Counted from the first letter of the stretch, positions 18,181-28,625 are shown. The stretch: 64,000 nt of DNA from Erysipelotrichaceae bacterium (GCA_015059045.1 SVBD01000002.1:62001-126000), one strand, 5' to 3'. The notes: a model not told the origin generated them from the letters alone. A program made the numbers and translations.

Positions 18181-19890
18181 CTAGTTAGAGTTTAAAGGAA
18201 ATACAATTTTATTTCCATAATTTATTTCTACAAATGGATTTACCATATTAATATGTTTTCCATTTGAGTCGTTATAAATACATGTTTGAGTATTATTAGT
18301 TAAGTCTACACTGACACTTACTCCAATTTGACTCTTCATGTTTTTTAAAGGAATACTATCAGTTTGAGCATATCCTCTTTTTGAAACTAATAAAGTTGGG
18401 AAAGTAAAATCAGTAACATAAGCTTTTATTGTCTTTTCTTTACCATAATATTCACTCGTATAAGTTAATTTTTCTCCTGGAGTTAATGTGCCAGGTTCAA
18501 AGATTAATAAATCATGTTGATGTCCCGAAAGAGAGATATCAATATTCATCTTATTTAATAAATCTGTCATTTGTTCTTTCCATGTTACATGATTATGACG
18601 AGTATTAACAAAAGGAATTGGAATATGACAAATTGCCATACGATATGAATAATTTAAATATTCACCTTTTAATAATTCTTCTTTTAAGAAATCAACTTGC
18701 GCTTGTCTATAACCTTCATAGAAAGCTGTATCGTAATATTCCCAATAATCATCTTCATGATCTTCGCCTAAGTCAAGAACAACACCATAAATATCTTTTC
18801 CTAAAGTAAATGAATAATAGAAATTTTCACCTTTAGCGCCTACTACTTTATGTAATTCTTCAGCCTTTTTGCCTTTTAATTCGTGATTACCACGAGCGTA
18901 AACTACAGGAATTTCTCCTTTAGTCATTTCATGCGCTAATTCGTTTGCAAGTAATAAATCTCTTTCCCATTCAACCATTGAACAGATATCGCCTGCTAAA
19001 ACGATAAATTCGTTATTGGTATAAGAAGAGGCTTTTACTGCAGCTTTTTTAGCTTCATGAACATCGCTAATTACATAGTAATTAATTCCATCAGTTGAAT
19101 CTACTGGTTTGAAATTATAAGACTCATGAATATCTCTTCCTAAATATCCTCCAAAAGGACCTCTATAAGTAATTTTTTGAGTATGAATTGTATATGCTTT
19201 TGCCTCATCTAAAACTGACATTGGAACTTCAACTTTATGATATTTAGTATATGATTCATTACTTCCTGCGTATGTATCAAAATATCTAACTCCATCTATT
19301 TCAACCCATCCTCTAGCGTTTGTATGACTTGTAAAAGCAATTTGATATTTATCTTCAACAGCATAAACTACTGGCTTTGTTTCAATTTTATTAAATGAAA
19401 CATCAAAGATTCCAACAGAAGCAGTTAATAAAGTAAGTGATAATAAGCTAATTTTACAAGCTTTAGAATCTTTTAAAGAAGTATGCGGATAAATAAAAAT
19501 AAAGAATAAAATTAGTGCAATTAAGGCAAAAATTTCTAGATAAACAAAGAACCATGGCCATATAAAATGCATATAATCTATAGCGCCTAAAGCGATAACT
19601 ACAATATTAAGAACTAGAAATACAATATTTACTCCTACCATAATAAAAGCCCAAATCTTTGAATCTTTTTTAAGTACAAAGAATAAGGTAATATTTGTAG
19701 CCATTACTAGTAATGCTACAACAGTTAAAATAACTGGTAAATTATAAAGTAACCAAGTAGGATTATCTTCATAACCTAGCTTTTTAGAAATACCTGACCA
19801 ACAAATTCTTAATGATAATAACATTAAGAAATTAAAAATTGATAAAGCAATATCAAACAATTTTGTTCCAAAAACTATTTTTTTAAACAT
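18181..19890 (-). CDS. Membrane-anchored metallophosphoesterase (calcineurin-like)
   Basis: N-terminal TM segments; VISDVHEA, LAGDICSM, ARGNHE, SGHQHD. Confidence 0.85.
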   Translation of the reverse strand: MFKKIVFGTKLFDIALSIFNFLMLLSLRICWSGISKKLGYEDNPTWLLYNLPVILTVVALLVMATNITLFFVLKKDSKIWAFIMVGVNIVFLVLNIVVIALGAIDYMHFIWPWFFVYLEIFALIALILFFIFIYPHTSLKDSKACKISLLSLTLLTASVGIFDVSFNKIETKPVVYAVEDKYQIAFTSHTNARGWVEIDGVRYFDTYAGSNESYTKYHKVEVPMSVLDEAKAYTIHTQKITYRGPFGGYLGRDIHESYNFKPVDSTDGINYYVISDVHEAKKAAVKASSYTNNEFIVLAGDICSMVEWERDLLLANELAHEMTKGEIPVVYARGNHELKGKKAEELHKVVGAKGENFYYSFTLGKDIYGVVLDLGEDHEDDYWEYYDTAFYEGYRQAQVDFLKEELLKGEYLNYSYRMAICHIPIPFVNTRHNHVTWKEQMTDLLNKMNIDISLSGHQHDLLIFEPGTLTPGEKLTYTSEYYGKEKTIKAYVTDFTFPTLLVSKRGYAQTDSIPLKNMKSQIGVSVSVDLTNNTQTCIYNDSNGKHINMVNPFVEINYGNKIVFPLNSN

Positions 19891-19945
19891 AAAAAATCAC
19901 TCCTTGAAAATATCTTATCACATTTAGTGATAAAAAATATATAGA

Positions 19946-20176
19946 TTATCGATTATTATCATCTCTAATACTATCCAAATATTGTTCTTGTGAACCAATA
20001 CAAAGTAAAATTTGACCTACAGCTTCAAAAAAGTTTCCAATTGAGTTTTGCTCTTCTGGAGTTAGTCCTTGCGCGATAAAATAGCCACTTATCGACGCAA
20101 TAATAGCTAGTTCATTTCCACTTAATTTAGATAAAAAATTCGCGTAGTTTTTTATGTCTTTGCCATTTGAATTCAT
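19946..20176 (-). CDS. Small hypothetical protein
   Basis: 76-aa ORF between same-strand genes; no family recognised. Confidence 0.5.
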   Translation of the reverse strand: MNSNGKDIKNYANFLSKLSGNELAIIASISGYFIAQGLTPEEQNSIGNFFEAVGQILLCIGSQEQYLDSIRDDNNR

Positions 20177-20238
20177 ATAATAATTTTATGAATATATTAT
20201 GAAAATTAACTAAAAAAGATTACTTATAATCAGTAATC

Positions 20239-20850
20239 TTATTTTTCTTCATATATTAATGTCTCTGGATGTGAAAAATTAAATTTAATTTTCTTATTAG
20301 GATTAATTAATAAATTTAATATCGATTCTTCTTTAGTATTAAAAGAAGTTTCCATTATTAATTTTCTATATGGTTTAAATCCACATTTTTCTTGCACTCT
20401 TTTTGATTGATTATTAAATGTAAAATAAGCACATAAAAGGAAATCATAATTTAATTCATTAAATAAATATTCAATTACCTTTCTTACTGCCTCTGGCATT
20501 AATCCTTTGCCCCAGTAAAATTTGCTTAAAACATAACCTATTTCTCTACCTTGATAGTTATAAAATTCAGATAACTTATCTTCTAATTTATAAAATTCAA
20601 TACCTAATGAACCTATTACTTTGTCATTTTCTTTTAGGCAAATAGCAAAAGTTTTATCTTCTTCGATAAACATTTTTAGTATCTTTAATGATTCTTCTTT
20701 ATCTTTATGATGAAGCCAACCTGCTCTTTCTCCTACTCCTTCAACAGAAGCATATTCAAAGAAATCATCTAAATCCGATAATTTAAATGATCTTAAAATT
20801 AATCTTTCTGTCTCAAGTTGTATCCCACTTATTTTAAAATCCGCGTTCAT
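20239..20850 (-). CDS. GNAT acetyltransferase (RimJ/RimL-like)
   Basis: LETERLILRSFKLSDLDDFFEYAS; YVLSKFYWGKGLMPEAVRKVIEY. Confidence 0.88.
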   Translation of the reverse strand: MNADFKISGIQLETERLILRSFKLSDLDDFFEYASVEGVGERAGWLHHKDKEESLKILKMFIEEDKTFAICLKENDKVIGSLGIEFYKLEDKLSEFYNYQGREIGYVLSKFYWGKGLMPEAVRKVIEYLFNELNYDFLLCAYFTFNNQSKRVQEKCGFKPYRKLIMETSFNTKEESILNLLINPNKKIKFNFSHPETLIYEEK

Positions 20851-20977
20851 TCTTTCACCTACATAATTCCATCATAAATATAATTATTAATAATTGCAAT
20901 TTGTTTATTTTATTAATAAAAAGAACTTTAAATATCTATCAAATCCATAAATAATAAAGTTCTTTTAATTTATTAAA

Positions 20978-22084
20978 TTATTTTAAGTTATATTTTGTTA
21001 AAACTTTTTCAATTCTATCAGCAGGATCAATTAATCTACCAATTGAATTGTCGTGATTTAATGTATCGATAAGAAGTGATACATATTTACACATATTTAC
21101 TTCACACCACCATTTTTTTGTTTCTAATTCAGGTTGATGGAAGACTAAATTAGTTGTGAAGATTTTATCGATAAGACCTTCTTCATAAGCTTTATCAAAT
21201 TTATCAAATCCATTTGTGAATAAACCAAATGTTGCAAAGTTGAAAATTCTTTTTGCACCTTTTTGTTTTAATTGTTTAGCTACATCAAATAATGATTCAC
21301 CAGAAGCAATCATATCATCAACGATAATAACATCTTTACCAGTTAAATCTTGTCCTAAGTATTCATGTGCTTCAATTGGGTTTTTACCATCTACGATAAT
21401 AGAATAATTTCTACGTTTATAGAACATACCAATATCAACACCTAGAACAGATGAATAATAAATACATCTTTGCATTGCACCTTCATCAGGTGAAATCATT
21501 ACTAAATGATCTTTATCAATAACAATATCTGGTATATTTTTAACAAAAGCTTTAATCATTTGATATGTTGGTTGAACATTGTCAAATCCATGAAGAGGGA
21601 TAGCATTATTAATTCGAGGATCATGAGCATCAAATGTTAAGAAATTTGTTACACCCATTGCAATTAATTCTTGAAGCATCACAGCGCAATCTAATGATTC
21701 TCTTTTACTTCTTTTATGTTGACGTCCTTCATAAAGCATTGGCATGATTACAGTAATTCTTCTTGCTTTACCAGCAATCGCGGCTACAACGCGTTTTAAA
21801 TCACTATAATGATCATCTGGACTCATTGGAACTACCATTCCATACATTTTGTAAGTGACGCTGTAATTGAAGCAATCAGTAATAATATAAACATCATCAC
21901 CACGTAATGTTTCGTGAATTACACATTTTGCTTCACCTGTACCAAAGCGTGGACATTCATGTTTAACAACAAATGTTTCTTCTGTTTCTCTCCATTCCTT
22001 AAGATAATTGTCAACTTGGGCTGCAAATTTTTCGCATCCTTTCATAGCAATTACTCTCAATTCGCCAAATAGTTCCTTTTTCAT
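20978..22084 (-). CDS. prs: Ribose-phosphate pyrophosphokinase
   Basis: RITVIMPMLYEGRQHKR; TFDAHDPRI; VIIVDDMIASGESLFD. Confidence 0.88.
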   Translation of the reverse strand: MKKELFGELRVIAMKGCEKFAAQVDNYLKEWRETEETFVVKHECPRFGTGEAKCVIHETLRGDDVYIITDCFNYSVTYKMYGMVVPMSPDDHYSDLKRVVAAIAGKARRITVIMPMLYEGRQHKRSKRESLDCAVMLQELIAMGVTNFLTFDAHDPRINNAIPLHGFDNVQPTYQMIKAFVKNIPDIVIDKDHLVMISPDEGAMQRCIYYSSVLGVDIGMFYKRRNYSIIVDGKNPIEAHEYLGQDLTGKDVIIVDDMIASGESLFDVAKQLKQKGAKRIFNFATFGLFTNGFDKFDKAYEEGLIDKIFTTNLVFHQPELETKKWWCEVNMCKYVSLLIDTLNHDNSIGRLIDPADRIEKVLTKYNLK

Positions 22085-22297
22085 AACAAATTCCCCACTT
22101 AAAATTAATAATTTTATATTCTAAAGATATCTTAACATATAAATTATATAAATACTTTTTTTAAAATGAATTTTTTTAATTTTCTTTGATTATCAACAAT
22201 TAAATTAATAAAAACCTAGTTGCAATAAAATATAAATATATTTACTTTCACTATAATTATTTTATTTCATATAATACCTTGTATTATGGAGATATTT

Positions 22298-23317
22298 ATG
22301 AAATTTAAATTTATTAAAAAACTATTATTACTTCCTTTTATTTTAGGAATATTACCTTTAGGTAGCTGTAGTAGAAACGAAAATAAGCTAACCATTGCAG
22401 AAGTAACACATAGCGTTTTTTACGCTCCAATGTATGTGGCTAAAAATAAAGGATACTTTGATGAAGTTGGTTTAGAAGTAGACATCATCACCACTCCTGG
22501 TGCAGATAAAGTTATGGCGGCTCTTCTTTCCAAAGATGCTCAAATTGGATTAATGGGTCCAGAAGCAACTGTTTATGTATATCAAAACGGACAAAAGGAT
22601 TACGCAATTAACTTTGCTCAGTTAACTCAAAAAGATGGATCCTTCCTTTTAGGAAGAGATAAAGTAGATACTTTTTCTTACGACATATTAAAAGGTAAAA
22701 CTATAATAGGTGGAAGAAAAGGTGGAATGCCTGAAATGACTCTTGAATATGTATTAAAGAAAAATGGCTTAACAATTACTCAAAATGGTGAAAATCCAGA
22801 TGCAGATGTAAATATTAGAACCGATGTAAGTTTTGATGCAACTACAGGAGTTTTTGTCGCTGGTGAATCAGATTTTTGCACTGCTTTTGAACCAGTTGGA
22901 ACTCAAATTGAAAAACAAGGAAAAGGATATATTATCGCTTCGCTTGGAGAACTACTAAATGAAGAAGTTCCTTATACATGTTTTTCTTCACTTAAATCTT
23001 ATTTAAATAAAAATGAAGACAAATTAACTAGATTTACTAAGGCAATAATTAAAGGATTAGATTATGTTAATAACAATAAACCAGAAGATATTGCTTCTTA
23101 CTTACAAAAAGACTTTTCTTCATCAAGTAATGAAGAATTAATTAATGTAATTAATAACTATAAAAAAATTAAAGCTTGGCCGATAGAAATGAACTTCACG
23201 AAGAAAAGCTTTGATAAATTAATTGATATTGTAAAAGAGGCTAACGAACTTGAAAAAGATGTCGTTGTTCCATATGAAAAACTAGTTATCAATCAAATAA
23301 TTAATACCGCTAAATAA
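22298..23317 (+). CDS. ABC substrate-binding lipoprotein (NMT1/ThiY-like), no adjacent permease or ATPase
   Basis: Lipobox ILPLGSC; LTIAEVTHSVFYAPMYVAKNKGYFDEVGLEVDI. ORF starts 22286 but ATG at 22298 has the better RBS spacing. Confidence 0.85.
   Translation: MKFKFIKKLLLLPFILGILPLGSCSRNENKLTIAEVTHSVFYAPMYVAKNKGYFDEVGLEVDIITTPGADKVMAALLSKDAQIGLMGPEATVYVYQNGQKDYAINFAQLTQKDGSFLLGRDKVDTFSYDILKGKTIIGGRKGGMPEMTLEYVLKKNGLTITQNGENPDADVNIRTDVSFDATTGVFVAGESDFCTAFEPVGTQIEKQGKGYIIASLGELLNEEVPYTCFSSLKSYLNKNEDKLTRFTKAIIKGLDYVNNNKPEDIASYLQKDFSSSSNEELINVINNYKKIKAWPIEMNFTKKSFDKLIDIVKEANELEKDVVVPYEKLVINQIINTAK
23253..23317 (+). repeat. Direct repeat copy 1: 3' end of the substrate-binding protein gene
   Basis: AAAAAGATGTCGTTGTTCCATATGAAAAACTAGTTATCAATCAAATAATTAATACCGCTAAATAA; 63/65 identical to 24714-24778. 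Confidence 0.9.
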
Positions 23318-23343
23318 AATGCTGGAACTTCCTCCAGCATTTT
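23316..23343. terminator. Hairpin terminator after the substrate-binding protein gene
   Basis: AAAATGCTGGA-ACTTCC-TCCAGCATTTT. Confidence 0.8.
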
Positions 23344-24038
23344 TAATCATTTTTTATTTTATTCAGAATATACTCAATATTATCTTCTGTTAAAAACCTT
23401 ATATCTTCATCGTTTTCTAGAATTCTATCCCTATTTATTTTTTCTATTTCGTTTATAGAAAAATAATCAAATTCTTTATCTTTTAAGCACTTTAATAATA
23501 AATCATAAGCTTCTTTTTTTATTAAATCAAATGTTCCATACAATTCAATAATTGCTCTATCAATCTCTTCAATTCCAATTATTCTTTTTTTACGAATTTC
23601 GTTTACTATTCCTATTATATCTGATAAATCATTTTTATATTTTCTGCCGGAGACAAGTTTCATTGCTATTAAATATTCGTCCTTAATAGTTCTTATTTTT
23701 AATGTTCCATTACCAAAAGATTTATAAAATGATGAATATTGAATAAGCTTATCACTATATGATTTTGTTAATTTAAAATCAGTGTTAATCCAATCTGATG
23801 GAAGTGAATACTTTTTCGCAACAATATCAATTGCATCATTCATCAAAATATTATCGACATCAATTACATCAATATCACTAGTCGAATTTCTAAAATCATA
23901 ATTTACAAGTATCGATGCCCCTCCTACTAAAATTAATTCATATGAGACATTATTTTTCCTATTATTCTTCCTTATAATTTTAGTTAGTTCTTTTAAATAA
24001 ATATCTAAATCTGATTTATTCATCAATTTATATGACAT
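23343..24038 (-). CDS. Nucleotidyltransferase (DUF6036/AbiEii-like, candidate toxin)
   Basis: Pol-beta-type motif LILVGGASILVNYDFRNSTSDIDVID; downstream of and overlapping an HTH gene. Confidence 0.7.
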   Translation of the reverse strand: MSYKLMNKSDLDIYLKELTKIIRKNNRKNNVSYELILVGGASILVNYDFRNSTSDIDVIDVDNILMNDAIDIVAKKYSLPSDWINTDFKLTKSYSDKLIQYSSFYKSFGNGTLKIRTIKDEYLIAMKLVSGRKYKNDLSDIIGIVNEIRKKRIIGIEEIDRAIIELYGTFDLIKKEAYDLLLKCLKDKEFDYFSINEIEKINRDRILENDEDIRFLTEDNIEYILNKIKND

Positions 24039-24609
24039 TTTCTACCTCCGATTCAACGATGTTATGAATTAAAAATTCTTTTCTACATTCATTAAAGATC
24101 TTTGTTATATTAATTTGTTTATTTTTTAGCAAAAGAAAAATGCTTTCTGAAACATAGAGTTTATTTAATTTTCTCTTCCTTATATCTTCATATTTTTTAA
24201 CAAAAGGTAAATTATTTTTTAAACATATATAATCAATAAACGATAATAGGTAAAGAGCTTTATCATATTCTTTACTATTAATTAAATTTTCAATTTCCAT
24301 ATTAAGCAAATATTTTTTTAAAAAATTTGAATCACGTAATCTTTTATACTCATGACAAATTTCACTTTTATATAAATCAAATTCTCTATCAAAAGTAATA
24401 TAGCATAATTTTTTATAAGATAATATTTCATACAATTCATCAATAGACATGTTTAAAGAAGAAGCTATATTTTTAATAGTTAAAATAGAGCATTTATCGA
24501 TATTTATTTTTTCATTATAAATATCTGATAATGTCGAATGACTAATAGAACTTTTCTTTTCTAAACTATATAAAGATATATTCATGTTACTCAATATAAC
24601 TCTTAACAT
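24028..24609 (-). CDS. HTH-domain protein (candidate antitoxin/regulator)
   Basis: ORF 24028..24684; start at 24609 (MLRVILSNMN) has AAGGAG RBS. XRE-type HTH: ISLYSLEKKSSISHSTLSDIYNEKINIDKCSILTIKNIASSLNMSIDELYEIL. Confidence 0.7.
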   Translation of the reverse strand: MLRVILSNMNISLYSLEKKSSISHSTLSDIYNEKINIDKCSILTIKNIASSLNMSIDELYEILSYKKLCYITFDREFDLYKSEICHEYKRLRDSNFLKKYLLNMEIENLINSKEYDKALYLLSFIDYICLKNNLPFVKKYEDIRKRKLNKLYVSESIFLLLKNKQINITKIFNECRKEFLIHNIVESEVENVI

Positions 24610-24629
24610 ACTACTCTCCTTATCTATAT

Positions 24630-24643
24630 GTCGCTGTAGCGAC
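24630..24643. promoter_or_regulatory. Palindromic operator candidate upstream of the HTH gene
   Basis: GTCGCT-GT-AGCGAC, just downstream of a TATAAT-like -10 on the minus strand. Confidence 0.55.
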
Positions 24644-24713
24644 CTATTAATATTATATTCTAAAAGATGATTGATATTCAACATTTTAAATTAATTATAA
24701 TTATTAACATCTA

Positions 24714-24778
24714 AAAAAGATGTCGTTGTTCCATATGAAAAACTAGTCATTAATCAAATAATTAATACCGCTAAATAA
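24714..24778 (+). repeat. Direct repeat copy 2: detached duplicate of the substrate-binding protein 3' end
   Basis: Two differences from copy 1, both at third codon positions and synonymous (GTT ATC vs GTC ATT); includes the TAA stop. Confidence 0.9.
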
Positions 24779-24882
24779 TTATCTAGCTTCTTAATAAACA
24801 AAAAATAGAAAAAATTAAGACAAAAATTGAAAGATGCCGAAAACATACGATATAATTAAAATATATATAGGAGGAAAAATTT

Positions 24883-25596
24883 ATGAAAGAATTCTTTTTA
24901 AGCTATCCAAGAAGTAAAGACTTCCGTAGAAAGGCTAGTGAACAATGTAAGCCATATACAGATAAACTATTAACAATTACTCTTATTTATTTGTTAATTT
25001 CTATCGCAGTTGCAATTATTGATTCATTAACAGGATCAAAAACACCAATTGAAGGAACAGATATGTATGTAACTACTACTTGGTTTGCAGGATTATTTGA
25101 ATTCCTTACTGCAGGAGCATTTATGTTCTCATTTGTCTTAATTTGTAAGAAAGTATACGATGATAAAGAACCTGTAATTAAAGATTTATTCTCAGGGTTC
25201 AATCAATTCACTAGAGCTTTAGTTGTAAATTTATTATCATCACTTTATATTTTTTTATGGACACTATTATTTATCATTCCTGGATTAGTTAAAAGCTTCT
25301 CATACGCTTTAGCAAAATATATTGCTATTGATCGTCCAGAACTAAGTGCTAATGAATGTATCACAGAAAGTAGAAAAATTATGGATGGCCATAAATGGGA
25401 ATTATTCTGTTTAGTATTTAGTTACATTGGATGGATGTTATTATCTGCATTAACTCTTGGAATCCTATTATTATGGGTTGCTCCAAAGATGCAACAAGCT
25501 CAATATCTATTCTATCTACACGTCAGTGGTAAAGGTTTAGAAGATGAAAAATTAAAAGAAGCTGCTGTTGAAGTAGAAGTAGTAGACGCTCAATAA
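24883..25596 (+). CDS. DUF975 family membrane protein
   Basis: Multi-TM; LFSGFNQFTRALVVNLLSSLYIFLWTLLFIIPGLVKSFSYALAKYIAIDRPELSANECITESRKIMDGHKWELF. Confidence 0.8.
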   Translation: MKEFFLSYPRSKDFRRKASEQCKPYTDKLLTITLIYLLISIAVAIIDSLTGSKTPIEGTDMYVTTTWFAGLFEFLTAGAFMFSFVLICKKVYDDKEPVIKDLFSGFNQFTRALVVNLLSSLYIFLWTLLFIIPGLVKSFSYALAKYIAIDRPELSANECITESRKIMDGHKWELFCLVFSYIGWMLLSALTLGILLLWVAPKMQQAQYLFYLHVSGKGLEDEKLKEAAVEVEVVDAQ

Positions 25597-25602
25597 TAAA
25601 AC

Positions 25603-25630
25603 AAAAGTTCATCAATAACGATGAACTTTT
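25603..25630. terminator. Bidirectional terminator
   Basis: AAAAGTTCATC-AATAAC-GATGAACTTTT. Confidence 0.8.
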
Positions 25631-25634
25631 TTTG

Positions 25635-26756
25635 TTAATCAATTTTTTTAACGAAGGATCTTCTTCTCTTATGTTGTACTGTCTTAAATGATTTAAATTG
25701 ATTAATGATTGAGATATTAGTTTCCAATGTTAAATTTGTTTCAATATGATCAATATTAGGATATTTTAACATTTTACTAATTGTACTAATAATAGAAGAA
25801 CTTACCCCTTTCATTGCATATTCTGGAAGAACTCCAATTAAACCTAAATCGATAACTGTTGGGTGTTTGATTTCCCAAAGAACTCTTAACGCTCCTATAG
25901 GAGTTAATTTACCTTGACACTTTTGTACTGATTTAGCAATTGAAGGGAAACAAATACCAAAGCAAACAACACGATCATTTTCATCTAAGATAACAGCAAC
26001 ATTTTTTAAATCTACAATCAAATTGAAATTTTGAATCATCATCTTTCTCATTCCTGGAGTGAAAGGAACTGAGCCATAAATATGATTGTAAGTAATATCG
26101 ATAATATCAAAGAATTTATCCGCATACTTTTTGATAAAATCTTTAGTATTTTTAGCTGTTCCATAGCGTAAGTTAAATCTTTTTAACATCTTATCGCTAA
26201 TTCTTTTTAAACGATCATCTTCTTCATCAGGAAGATATAATTTTCTTTCTGTCCAGTCTATTTCTTTAACAAATCCATAAGTTTCAATTAATCTTTGATA
26301 ATAATCATAGTTATATTGCTCTTCAAAAGTAGATAATTGATCGAATCCTTCAATTAATAAACCTTCTCTTTCTAAATCGGAAAATCCTAATGGACCAACA
26401 ATAGTGTCCATTCCTTTTTCTTTCGCCCACTTTTCTACTTTAGAAAATAAAGCATTAGCCACTTCTTGATTATCAATAGAGTCAAATCTAGTAAATCTTA
26501 CTCTTTTAGTATTTTCTTTTTTATTACTTGCATGTTGAATAATTCCAGAAATTCTTCCTACCATTTTGCCATCTAAATAAGCATTGTAATATACTGCTTC
26601 AGATTGATCTAAATATACGTAATCTTTTCTAAAAATTTTCTTTTCATCACCATATAAAGGTGGTACGAAATATGGATTATTTTTATATAACTTTAAAGGG
26701 AAATTTAAAAAATCCTTTTGCTCTTTTTTACTTTTTACTTCTCTTACTTCAATCAT
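25635..26756 (-). CDS. GNAT-like N-acetyltransferase
   Basis: MIEVREVKSKKEQKDFLNFPLKLYKNNPYFVPPLYGDEKKIF; VGRISGI. Confidence 0.7.
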   Translation of the reverse strand: MIEVREVKSKKEQKDFLNFPLKLYKNNPYFVPPLYGDEKKIFRKDYVYLDQSEAVYYNAYLDGKMVGRISGIIQHASNKKENTKRVRFTRFDSIDNQEVANALFSKVEKWAKEKGMDTIVGPLGFSDLEREGLLIEGFDQLSTFEEQYNYDYYQRLIETYGFVKEIDWTERKLYLPDEEDDRLKRISDKMLKRFNLRYGTAKNTKDFIKKYADKFFDIIDITYNHIYGSVPFTPGMRKMMIQNFNLIVDLKNVAVILDENDRVVCFGICFPSIAKSVQKCQGKLTPIGALRVLWEIKHPTVIDLGLIGVLPEYAMKGVSSSIISTISKMLKYPNIDHIETNLTLETNISIINQFKSFKTVQHKRRRSFVKKID

Positions 26757-26883
26757 AAGTCCTCCAAAAATAAATTTTGCCTTTTGTTGAAAATATTATA
26801 AAACTTTATAAAGAAAAATGTCTAATTTTTTTTAAAATTATTAGACATTCTTACTTTTTTTGTCGTTTCTTTACATTAAAAAC

Positions 26884-28248
26884 TTAATCTTTATTAATAT
26901 TATCTATTTTTTTTGATAATCTAGTTACATTAAAACGAGATAATTTATCGCTTATTTCATTGATGTATGAATCAATTATTTTATTACAATTTTCTTCAAT
27001 TAAATTATTTGCTTTTCTAATTGCCTCACTTTGCTTTTTAATTTCGGCAACTTTTTTATTTAATCCTTCTAATGGGTTTTCTAAATAGGTTCTCTTTAAG
27101 CTTTCAAATTCATCAAGAAGATCTTTTGTTGCAATTAAATCTAATTTTTCTTTTTCTGCTTGAAGTAATAATTCTTTAAATCTAGTAGTCAAAGAAGTAA
27201 TCATATTTAAGAAAGTAATCATATACGCCGGTTGAACAACATACATATCTTTATACCCAATAACTCTTTGGATAACATCTTGATTAGGGCTATCACTTTC
27301 TAGTTGCGAGACTAAAACTGCATATTTACAATTCTTTTTAATGCGGTTTTTATCCAGTTGTTTATAATAATCTGCATTTTTCTTTTTATTTGTAGAAGAA
27401 GGATTTTCATTTTTCATTTCTAAACATACCGAAGTTAGTTCTTCATTTTCCTTATGTTCTTCACTTGCAAAAACTTTGAAGATATAGTCTGCTTTAGATC
27501 CCTTATCTTCATCTTCATCTTTCATTACTTGATTATCTTTAATCCATGTACAATTAAAGAAACCATTTTGCATATAAGAAAGCATTTCATTATTACACCA
27601 TTTTTCTAAATCTTCGCCAAGCATTTTTACTCCAGTGGAAGATTTTGATCTTTCTAAAATAGCATACTTATTATTTAATTCAATAATTTCTTGATTTTTA
27701 TCATTAAGTTTAATTTTATATTCTTCTTCAACTTTAGAAAGTTTGTCTTGTAAAATTAATTGTTCTTGGATTTTGTTGATTTCTAGTTCTTTCTTTAACC
27801 TTTCAATTTCATTTTTTAAGGAAAATATGTAATTGTCTTGTTCTTGTTTAACTTTTAATTTTTCATTTTCAATTTTACTATCAATTGATTTATCTTTTTC
27901 ATCTAATCTTAATTTCAAAGAATTAATTTCGTTTTGCTTATTATTTAATACTGTCGAATGATTTCTTTCCATTTCATTTAAACGATTTTGAAAATTATTT
28001 TCTAATTCCAATCTTTTATTATCTAATTTAACTTTTAATTCTTCTTGATAATTTTGCTTAACTTCTTCTAATTTTCTTAAATAAACCTTATCTTGACCTT
28101 CTTTAATTAATGATTCGACATGAGATAAATCTATATTAACCAAATTATTTAAATTAATATAATCACCTTTTAAAGCATCTTCCTCTAAAACTAAAATATC
28201 TTTTTCTTTTAATATTACTTTTACTTCTTTCATAAGATCAATCTCCAT
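26884..28248 (-). CDS. DUF2130 domain protein (coiled-coil plus nuclease-like C-terminal domain)
   Basis: Long coiled-coil; MLGEDLEKWCNNEMLSYMQNGFFNCTWIKD...GSKADYIFKVF; CLEMKNENPSSTNKKKNADYYKQLDKNR. Confidence 0.8.
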   Translation of the reverse strand: MEIDLMKEVKVILKEKDILVLEEDALKGDYINLNNLVNIDLSHVESLIKEGQDKVYLRKLEEVKQNYQEELKVKLDNKRLELENNFQNRLNEMERNHSTVLNNKQNEINSLKLRLDEKDKSIDSKIENEKLKVKQEQDNYIFSLKNEIERLKKELEINKIQEQLILQDKLSKVEEEYKIKLNDKNQEIIELNNKYAILERSKSSTGVKMLGEDLEKWCNNEMLSYMQNGFFNCTWIKDNQVMKDEDEDKGSKADYIFKVFASEEHKENEELTSVCLEMKNENPSSTNKKKNADYYKQLDKNRIKKNCKYAVLVSQLESDSPNQDVIQRVIGYKDMYVVQPAYMITFLNMITSLTTRFKELLLQAEKEKLDLIATKDLLDEFESLKRTYLENPLEGLNKKVAEIKKQSEAIRKANNLIEENCNKIIDSYINEISDKLSRFNVTRLSKKIDNINKD

Positions 28249-28286
28249 ATATCTATCATCATTATAAACTTTTTTATATAAAATAA

Positions 28287-28326
28287 AAATGTGTTTTACA
28301 ATAATCTTTCATTGTAAGACACATTT
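28287..28326. terminator. Hairpin terminator
   Basis: AAATGTGTTTTACAAT / ATTGTAAGACACATTT. Confidence 0.7.
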
Positions 28327-28540
28327 ATTTCTCATTTGTAAAACTGAAGAATTCTTGTAAAGAAACACCTAATGCATCAGTTATCTTTTCTAGATTAATA
28401 ATTGAGATATTTCTTTTGCCACATTCAACTGAAGTGATATATGTTCTATCTAATTCACATATATTCGCTAGAGTTTCTTGTGATATTTTCTTAGCTTTTC
28501 GAATTTGTCTAATTCTAGTTCCAACTTTTGCTCTAATCAT
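28325..28540 (-). CDS. XRE family HTH regulator
   Basis: GTRIRQIRKAKKISQETLANICELDRTYITSVECGKRNISIINLEKITDALGVSLQEFF. Confidence 0.9.
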   Translation of the reverse strand: MIRAKVGTRIRQIRKAKKISQETLANICELDRTYITSVECGKRNISIINLEKITDALGVSLQEFFSFTNEK

Positions 28541-28625
28541 TGCCTCTTCACCCTATGACAATAATCACAAAATGGTTATTTTAAGTCAACGGACTATAAG
28601 TCACATATCAAGTTAATAAACAAAA

